A DNA stretch of 9,996 nucleotides from Bacillota bacterium (lineage in GTDB: Bacteria; Bacillota_I; Bacilli_A; Acholeplasmatales; Acholeplasmataceae), in contig SBGC01000055.1 of assembly GCA_006226985.1 (NCBI GenBank), positions 1-9,996 of the forward strand, given 5' to 3'. The translations under genes and the position numbers were made by a program. How positions within the stretch are numbered: position 1 is the stretch's first letter; each line of letters begins with the position of its first letter. Shown here in pieces: positions 5,666 to 9,996 of the stretch. The notes under the pieces were generated by a model. That model did not search any database. It was not told where the DNA came from and worked only from the letters and a program-made list of their open reading frames with translations.

Positions 5666-6361
5666 TTGCCACAACGTTATTTTGTTGAAGAATTAAATCA
5701 CGAGATTACGGGTAATGATTTACATCACATCCTTCATGTCATGAGAATGAAGTCACATGATGAAATCATTGTCTGTCAACATAAACAATGTTTTTTAGTT
5801 TCTATAACCATTGAAAAAGATAAAGTGACCTATGAAATCATCAAAGAATTAGAAACTCATCAAAGAGCAGAAATCACATTGTTTCAAGGCTTACCAAAAG
5901 GATCTAAAACAGAATTTATCGCGAAATATGCAACAATTTTTGGTGTCTCAAATATCGTATTTGTAGAAATGAAGCGAAGTATTCCAAAAATAGAAAATGA
6001 AGATAATAAAACAAGAAGATTGCTATCCATTGCTAAAGAAGCTGCTGAACTTGCACATCGAGATGATGTGCCACATATAAGTTTTCAAAAAAATATTCAA
6101 AAAATAGATTTTAAATCATATGATATCGTATTACTTGCTGATGAAAATTATAAATCAAAAACATTATATGAAGTTTTACCAGATGTTAAACATGATGCGA
6201 GGATTGCGATGATTATTGGACCTGAAGGCGGCATCTCAGAACAGGAAAGAAACTACCTATTAGAACAAAATGTCGTCTTAGTTTCGCTTGGTGAACTCAT
6301 TTTTCCAACAGAAGCCGCATGCCTTTACATATTATCGTATCTATCGGCTAAAAATTCCTGA
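5666..6361 (+). CDS. rsmE: 16S rRNA (uracil1498-N3)-methyltransferase
   Basis: Methylates N3 of U1498 in helix 44 of 16S rRNA with S-adenosylmethionine. The 231-residue protein has the N-terminal PUA-like domain (PQRYFVEE, DLHHILHVMRMKSHDEI) and a C-terminal SPOUT knot domain. Family marks are LFQGLPKGSKTEFIAKYATIFGV (72-94), RSIPK (104-108), AKEAAELAHRDDVP (123-136), IGPEGGIS (184-191) and LGELIFPTEAA (208-218). The last motif normally reads LGPRILRTETA, so both of its arginines are replaced (by Leu and Pro), an unusual variation near the cofactor knot. Translation starts at TTG 5666 and stops at UGA. No promoter fits between the secG terminator and the start, so expression probably relies on read-through or on a promoter inside secG. 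Confidence 0.93.
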   Translation: MPQRYFVEELNHEITGNDLHHILHVMRMKSHDEIIVCQHKQCFLVSITIEKDKVTYEIIKELETHQRAEITLFQGLPKGSKTEFIAKYATIFGVSNIVFVEMKRSIPKIENEDNKTRRLLSIAKEAAELAHRDDVPHISFQKNIQKIDFKSYDIVLLADENYKSKTLYEVLPDVKHDARIAMIIGPEGGISEQERNYLLEQNVVLVSLGELIFPTEAACLYILSYLSAKNS

Positions 6362-6367
6362 AAATTT

Positions 6368-6396
6368 TTGACAAATGTTAAAAAATTGTATATAAT
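6368..6396 (+). promoter_or_regulatory. Consensus sigma-A-type promoter of rpsU
   Basis: TTGACA (6368-6373), a 17-base spacer and TATAAT (6391-6396) match the consensus perfectly, as expected for a strongly expressed ribosomal protein gene. The transcript should start near 6403, with a leader of about 35 bases. No clear terminator for rsmE lies in this interval, so rsmE transcripts may run into rpsU. Confidence 0.93.
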
Positions 6397-6437
6397 GAAA
6401 AAGGCTATTAATCTAAGCGTGGAAGGAGGGCAGACCA

Positions 6438-6611
6438 ATGCCTAAAACAATCGTTCGCGAAAAAGAATCAATTGAAGATGCTCTACGTCGCTTTAAACGT
6501 GATGTTTCGAAGTCAGGAAACCTCCAAGAAGCACGCAAACGTGAATTCTACATTAAACCAAGTGTAGCACGTAAAGATGCTCAACGCGCAGCACGCTCGA
6601 AGAAAAAATAA
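6438..6611 (+). CDS. rpsU: 30S ribosomal protein S21
   Basis: A small basic protein of the ribosomal small subunit, involved in early steps of mRNA binding in initiation. The 57-residue product [20 protein letters not shown]... matches S21 over its full length, with the conserved R-rich middle ([18 protein letters not shown]) and a basic tail ending RSKKK. AGGAGG at 6424-6429 lies 8 bases before ATG 6438. Arginine is written almost only as CGT/CGC, in contrast to the AGA-rich neighbours, which fits high expression. In Bacilli rpsU also lies upstream of the phoH-era region, so the location is a conserved one. It has its own promoter and terminator. Confidence 0.96.
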   Translation: MPKTIVREKESIEDALRRFKRDVSKSGNLQEARKREFYIKPSVARKDAQRAARSKKK

Positions 6612-6617
6612 TTGATT

Positions 6618-6645
6618 AAAAAACGCATCGTTTGATGCGTTTTTA
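6618..6645 (+). terminator. Rho-independent terminator after rpsU
   Basis: An 11-base-pair stem (AAAAACGCATC at 6619-6629 with 6634-6644) with the loop GTTT ends in five T. It begins 6 bases after the rpsU stop and is A-rich on the left, T-rich on the right, so it could work in both directions. Confidence 0.9.
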
Positions 6646-6657
6646 TGTTAAATAAGT

Positions 6658-6690
6658 AAAAAAAGTACAGTAGTGCTTTTTTATTTTTTT
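6658..6690 (+). terminator. Second hairpin with T-run between rpsU and phoH
   Basis: A 10-base-pair stem (6659-6668 with 6673-6682, one T-G wobble) with the loop AGTA is followed by A and seven T (6684-6690). It looks like a back-up terminator in tandem with 6618-6645. Its right arm and T-run occupy the -35 region of the phoH promoter. Confidence 0.65.
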
Positions 6691-6695
6691 CACTG

Positions 6696-6704
6696 TGGTA
6701 TAAT
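6696..6704 (+). promoter_or_regulatory. Extended -10 promoter of the phoH-recO cluster
   Basis: TGG followed by TATAAT (6699-6704) is an extended -10 element. The -35 region is only a T-run, which extended -10 promoters tolerate. Transcription should start near 6711, shortly before AAGGAG (6716-6721), the phoH ribosome binding site. Confidence 0.75.
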
Positions 6705-6729
6705 AATTACACGATAAGGAGCGGATTTA

Positions 6730-7683
6730 ATGAAATTAAATCGACAAATTCATCATGTGGATGCTATATCTCGACTCGTTGGTGTCCAAGACCGTAATCT
6801 CTTAGTTTTCAAACAATACCTCGGTATCACCGTATCACTTCATGGTTCTGATATTGTTACAGATGCACATCATGACATGATACCATTGTTGGAAGCTATT
6901 TTTGATGTCTTAATTGAACTAGCTGAGCATCAAATTCAATTAACAGAACGAGATGTTATGTATATTATCAAACTTGCTGAAAAAAATGAACTTGAAGATG
7001 TATTTGAATTATATCGGAATCGTAAAAAAGTTTTAGTAAATGATTTAGGAAAATCAATATATCCCAAAACATTTACACAAAAGAAGTATATTGAGGCAAT
7101 CGAAAATAGTGATTTAGTATTTGGTGTAGGTCCTGCTGGAACAGGTAAAACATATTTAGCTGTTGCTCAAGCTGTCTCAGATTTAAAAAATGGTAAAGTA
7201 AAAAAACTCATTTTAACAAGACCAGTCGTTGAAGCAGGTGAAAACCTTGGATTTTTACCTGGTGACTTAAAAGAAAAAGTCGATCCATATTTAGTACCTC
7301 TTTATGATGCATTATATGAGATGTTAGGAACGCAAAATACGATGAGTCTACTTGAAAAAGGTGTTATTGAAATTGCACCACTCGCATATATGAGAGGACG
7401 TACCTTAGAAAATGCGTTTGTTATACTTGATGAAGCACAAAATACAACACGCGTTCAAATGAAAATGTTTTTAACGCGTTTAGGATTTGCATCTAAAATG
7501 GTCATTACAGGTGATCCTTCACAAAGCGATTTACCGAAAGGAATTCCTTCCGGTCTTAATCAAGCTATTGCTATTCTCACCGATATTGATTCAATATCCG
7601 TCATTACATTTGATAAGATTGATGTTGTCAGACATCCACTTGTCCAACGTATTCTTGAAAGGTATGAAACAAATGAAAGTTAA
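6730..7683 (+). CDS. phoH: PhoH-like P-loop ATPase
   Basis: A cytoplasmic ATPase of the PhoH/YbeZ family, linked to RNA metabolism and commonly encoded beside ybeY; its exact activity is not settled. The 317-residue protein has an N-terminal KH-like region (about 8-90) and a helicase-like ATPase domain. Visible are Walker A GPAGTGKT (134-141), LTRPVVEAGE (162-171), Walker B VILDEAQNTT (231-240), TGDPSQSDLP (260-269) and the late arginine region VVRHPLVQRIL (299-309). Length is normal and no key residue is missing. Start ATG 6730 has AAGGAG 8 bases upstream. It is the first gene of a cluster of five and overlaps ybeY by 11 bases, which supports coupled translation with the rRNA-maturation factor. 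Confidence 0.94.
   Translation: MKLNRQIHHVDAISRLVGVQDRNLLVFKQYLGITVSLHGSDIVTDAHHDMIPLLEAIFDVLIELAEHQIQLTERDVMYIIKLAEKNELEDVFELYRNRKKVLVNDLGKSIYPKTFTQKKYIEAIENSDLVFGVGPAGTGKTYLAVAQAVSDLKNGKVKKLILTRPVVEAGENLGFLPGDLKEKVDPYLVPLYDALYEMLGTQNTMSLLEKGVIEIAPLAYMRGRTLENAFVILDEAQNTTRVQMKMFLTRLGFASKMVITGDPSQSDLPKGIPSGLNQAIAILTDIDSISVITFDKIDVVRHPLVQRILERYETNES
7657..7662 (+). promoter_or_regulatory. Ribosome binding site that decides the ybeY start
   Basis: GAAAGG lies 10 bases before ATG 7673 but only 1 base before the in-frame ATG 7664, so 7673 is the better start. The site is inside the phoH coding sequence. Confidence 0.65.
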
Positions 7684-8095
7684 CCTTTATAATCAAACGG
7701 AAGAAAATATAAGAAAAATAAAAAGTTTACTTAAAAAAGTATTTAAACCCATCGAAGAATCACTAAGTATGCAAATTATTTTAGTCACACAAGAAACGAT
7801 TCATGAGATGAATAAAACATATCGTCAAATAGATAAACCAACCGATGTATTAAGTTTTATCAATGATGATGAGCTCGATAATTCACTCGGAGATATTTTT
7901 ATCTCCATTGAACAAGCAAGATTACAATCGATTGAGTATGGACACTCCTTTGAAAGAGAAATTGCATTTCTTGCGGTTCATGGTTACTTACACTTAAAAG
8001 GTTTTGATCATCATACGAAAGAAGAAGAAAGCATTATGATACAAGAACAAGAACGTATCTTGAAACGTGCAAATTTAGAAAGGAATACACTATGA
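7673..8095 (+). CDS. ybeY: Endoribonuclease YbeY / rRNA maturation factor
   Basis: A metal-dependent single-strand endoribonuclease family acting in 16S rRNA 3'-end processing and ribosome quality control. The 140-residue product shows TIHEMNKTYRQIDKPTDVLSF (42-62), LGDIFIS (72-78) and the zinc motif HGYLHLKGFDH (103-113), with ligands His103, His107 and His113. It is somewhat shorter than the roughly 155-residue relatives but has all catalytic parts. It starts inside phoH (11-base overlap) and ends with an ATGA overlap of 4 bases with cdd. It stops at UGA. In Bacilli an HD-domain membrane protein gene (pgpH) often lies between phoH and ybeY and dgkA follows ybeY; neither is present here. Confidence 0.95.
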   Translation: MKVNLYNQTEENIRKIKSLLKKVFKPIEESLSMQIILVTQETIHEMNKTYRQIDKPTDVLSFINDDELDNSLGDIFISIEQARLQSIEYGHSFEREIAFLAVHGYLHLKGFDHHTKEEESIMIQEQERILKRANLERNTL

Positions 8096-8478
8096 AACAA
8101 ATAGAACAAGCTAAATTAGCGATGCAAAATTCATATTCACCCTATTCACATTTTAAAGTAGGCGCAGCCATTGAATTAAAAGATGGTACATATATCCATG
8201 GAGCAAATATCGAAAATGCATCTTTTGGGTTATCCATATGTGCTGAAAGAAGTGCCATGGTCTCACTTTTAAGTCAAGGATATAAAAAAGAAGATATCGT
8301 ATCGATGACGATTATTGCAGATGATTCAATTCCTGTTTCACCATGTGGAGCATGTCGTCAATTTATGCATGAAATCCTACCAAAAGACACAAAAATTACA
8401 CTCGCAAATTTAAAGGGTGATACCAAGGTTACGACCAAAGATGAATTACTCCCTTATGCATTTGTGTTAGATAAATAA
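8092..8478 (+). CDS. cdd: Cytidine deaminase
   Basis: Converts cytidine and deoxycytidine to uridine and deoxyuridine in pyrimidine salvage. The 128-residue length is that of the homotetrameric class with three cysteine zinc ligands. Zinc is bound by Cys50 (CAE motif), Cys85 and Cys88 (PCGAC), and Glu52 is the proton shuttle. FKVGAA (21-26) and NIENASFG (39-46) contribute to the nucleoside pocket. The start overlaps the ybeY stop as ATGA, with AAAGGA (8079-8084) 7 bases upstream. The position between ybeY and era is conserved in Firmicutes, so the metabolic gene here reflects conserved clustering rather than a shared pathway. Confidence 0.96.
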   Translation: MKQIEQAKLAMQNSYSPYSHFKVGAAIELKDGTYIHGANIENASFGLSICAERSAMVSLLSQGYKKEDIVSMTIIADDSIPVSPCGACRQFMHEILPKDTKITLANLKGDTKVTTKDELLPYAFVLDK

Positions 8479-8481
8479 CAT

Positions 8482-9378
8482 ATGGATATGATTAAAAGTG
8501 GCTTCATAGCCATCGTTGGTCGACCCAATGTCGGTAAGTCAACACTTCTTAATGCACTTATTGGGACAAAAGTCTCGATTATGAGCCCAAAACCACAAAC
8601 AACCAGACATCGAATTTTAGGCGTCTTAACCGAAAATGACTACCAAATGATTTTTGTTGATACACCAGGTATGCATAAAGGGAAAGATTTACTGAATAAA
8701 AAAATCGATCAGGTAGCTGTTTCGTCATTAGGTGATGTGGATATTGTTTTATTTGTGGTTGATGGCATAAAAGGTTCAGCTGAAGAACACATCATCAATT
8801 ATTTCACTCATTTAAATAAACCGGTATTTCTTGTCATTAATAAAATTGATGAACTTAAAAATAAAGCACAAATTGATGAAATCATTTTAAGCTACATCTC
8901 TGCATTTTCATTCGAAGGTGTTATTCCGATTTCAGCTAAAAACGAAACATACCTCAAACAGTTGAAAGAATCCTTACTTCCTCATCTTGAAGAAGGTCCT
9001 ATGTATTTTCCAAAGGATATGAAGTCTGATCAATCTGAAGAAAAACTGATGAGTGAACTTATTCGCGAAAAAATACTTTTTCATACAGAACAGGAAGTTC
9101 CTCATGCGGTAGCTGTAGTGATTGAATCTTTAGAAGAAAATGATGAAGAAAATACGATTGATGTATCTGCTTTAATCATTGTTGAACGTCCCACTCAAAA
9201 ACAGATTCTCATTGGTAAAAATGGGGAGAAGATGAAAAAAATTGGTTCGGAAGCGCGAAAAGAAATTAATCAACTCTTACATACAAAGATTCATTTAACG
9301 CTTTGGGTAAAGGTGAAAAAAGATTGGCGCAATCGTCCATCGGATTTGAATGCTTTTGGATATGGTGATGATATTTAA
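8482..9378 (+). CDS. era: GTPase Era
   Basis: A GTPase that binds the 3' end of 16S rRNA and supports 30S subunit assembly, normally essential. The 298-residue protein has an N-terminal G domain with G1 GRPNVGKS (13-20), G2 around TT (40-41), G3 DTPG (60-63), G4 NKID (120-123) and G5 SAK (151-153). The C-terminal KH domain contains the RNA-binding loop GKNGEKMKKIG (245-255) and the typical ending DWRNRPSDLNAFGY (281-294). The gene follows cdd after 3 bases. No Shine-Dalgarno sequence is visible before ATG 8482 or the alternative ATG 8488, so translation probably depends on ribosomes finishing cdd. Its stop overlaps the recO start (TAATG). Confidence 0.96.
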   Translation: MDMIKSGFIAIVGRPNVGKSTLLNALIGTKVSIMSPKPQTTRHRILGVLTENDYQMIFVDTPGMHKGKDLLNKKIDQVAVSSLGDVDIVLFVVDGIKGSAEEHIINYFTHLNKPVFLVINKIDELKNKAQIDEIILSYISAFSFEGVIPISAKNETYLKQLKESLLPHLEEGPMYFPKDMKSDQSEEKLMSELIREKILFHTEQEVPHAVAVVIESLEENDEENTIDVSALIIVERPTQKQILIGKNGEKMKKIGSEARKEINQLLHTKIHLTLWVKVKKDWRNRPSDLNAFGYGDDI

Positions 9379-9996
9379 TGGAAGGCTTAATCTATAAGGT
9401 TCAACCTTATTTGGAGCACGCAAGATTGCTGTTTGTTTATACAGAAACAGGCAAAAAAACACTCCTTGCACAAGGCTCACAAAAAGTGAATAATCCGAAT
9501 CGAATACTCGCTCAATTTTTGACGCATATATCCTTTAAAGAATCTCAAAAAACATTTATTACACTAAGTGAAGCGAAGATTATCAATGATTTTAAAGATG
9601 TTAAAGAAGATTATATAAAAACACAATGTGCAGCGCTTATTTTAGAGATTATTGATCATTTCATGGATGATGCTCATCATCACATGCAAATATTTAATGA
9701 AATGATGTTAGCACTTCAAGCAAACGATGTTCAATTATCATCGATTAGTTTTGCATTAAAAATGTTAAAACCATTAGGTTATGAAATAAATCTTGATTTA
9801 GATGGTCGAAAAGTTAAAGGTATTAGCATCGAAAGTGGTTCAATTATTTATGATGGTGAAGCTGGTATGGTGGATTTGGATATCAAAACCTCGACATATC
9901 TTCTAAAACTGATGTATATGCCATATCAAGATTTAAAAGACGTTCCTGATGAGTATTTGACTAAAATAAAAGAATTTATTTTAAAATACTATCAGT
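9378..9996 (+). CDS. recO: DNA repair protein RecO (3' end outside the window)
   Basis: Recombination mediator that works with RecF/RecR to load RecA on SSB-coated DNA. The first 206 residues are visible: an N-terminal OB-fold part (MEGLIYKVQPYLEHARLLFVYTETGKKTLLAQGS) followed by the helical domain, with FALKMLKPLGYEINLDLDG at about 128-146. In many RecO proteins a four-cysteine zinc site follows the GY-x-P/I-x-L motif; here the equivalent segment (about 141-170) has no cysteine, and the only cysteine seen is near residue 85. ATG 9378 shares one base with the era stop, and a weak GGTG lies about 10 bases upstream. Similarity is modest, as usual for RecO, but position directly after era supports the call. 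No in-frame stop occurs before the window edge. Confidence 0.88.
   Translation, partial: MEGLIYKVQPYLEHARLLFVYTETGKKTLLAQGSQKVNNPNRILAQFLTHISFKESQKTFITLSEAKIINDFKDVKEDYIKTQCAALILEIIDHFMDDAHHHMQIFNEMMLALQANDVQLSSISFALKMLKPLGYEINLDLDGRKVKGISIESGSIIYDGEAGMVDLDIKTSTYLLKLMYMPYQDLKDVPDEYLTKIKEFILKYYQ

Noticed and set aside
7487..7672. Longer YbeY starting inside phoH
   Set aside because: The extension is an alternative frame of conserved phoH sequence; YbeY homology begins at MKVNLYNQ (ATG 7673).
1..9996. A hidden defence, toxin-antitoxin, mobile or CRISPR system
   Set aside because: Every gene but one belongs to a recognisable conserved family; no direct-repeat array, transposase, terminal inverted repeats, integrase or nuclease-effector pair was seen.

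Overview
The window is an AT-rich stretch (about two thirds A+T by eye) of bacterial chromosome carrying densely packed, mostly housekeeping genes. The gene set and order, the strong AGGAGG ribosome binding sites and the TTGACA/TATAAT promoters point to a low-GC Gram-positive or Firmicute-derived lineage with a compact genome. The shortened phoH-ybeY-cdd-era-recO cluster and the loss of some metal-binding cysteines suggest something like the Acholeplasma/Izemoplasma/Haloplasma side of the Mollicutes or an erysipelotrichial relative; this placement is inference. UGA serves as a true stop in at least four genes (sdaA, cysE, rsmE, ybeY) and tryptophan is TGG, so the mycoplasma code with UGA=Trp does not apply.

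Layout. Positions 1-3106 (+) form one tight run: the 3' part of a single-chain L-serine dehydratase, a 23S rRNA m5U methyltransferase of the RlmCD/RumA type whose start lies inside the end of the dehydratase gene, and an uncharacterised prenyltransferase/squalene-cyclase-like alpha-toroid protein. A minus-strand metallo-beta-lactamase-fold hydrolase (3117-3716) converges on this run and shares a bidirectional terminator with it. Divergent from the hydrolase, and with its own -10 element, is a cysK-cysE pair (3817-5278) for cysteine synthesis from serine. Next come secG (5389-5613), with a good promoter and a strong terminator, and rsmE (5666-6361), which begins at TTG just after that terminator. 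rpsU (6438-6611; 57 codons) has a consensus promoter and its own terminator. From 6730 to the right edge a cluster reads phoH, ybeY, cdd, era, recO with overlaps or gaps of only a few bases, from an extended -10 promoter; recO runs off the window.

How the genes fit together. Ribosome and RNA functions dominate: RlmCD and RsmE modify rRNA, S21 is a small-subunit protein, and YbeY, Era and PhoH belong to a recurrent rRNA-maturation and RNA-metabolism neighbourhood. The second theme is serine and cysteine: serine is deaminated to pyruvate by SdaA or acetylated and sulfhydrylated to cysteine by CysE and CysK. SecG is part of protein export, Cdd salvages pyrimidines and RecO serves recombinational repair.

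No mobile element, CRISPR array, tRNA, prophage gene or defence system was seen. No intergenic stretch exceeds about 120 bases. I found no convincing new multi-gene system. The points most worth a second look are the uncharacterised toroid protein, the secG terminator placed directly in front of rsmE, and the loss of metal-ligand cysteines in the RlmCD-like protein and RecO.
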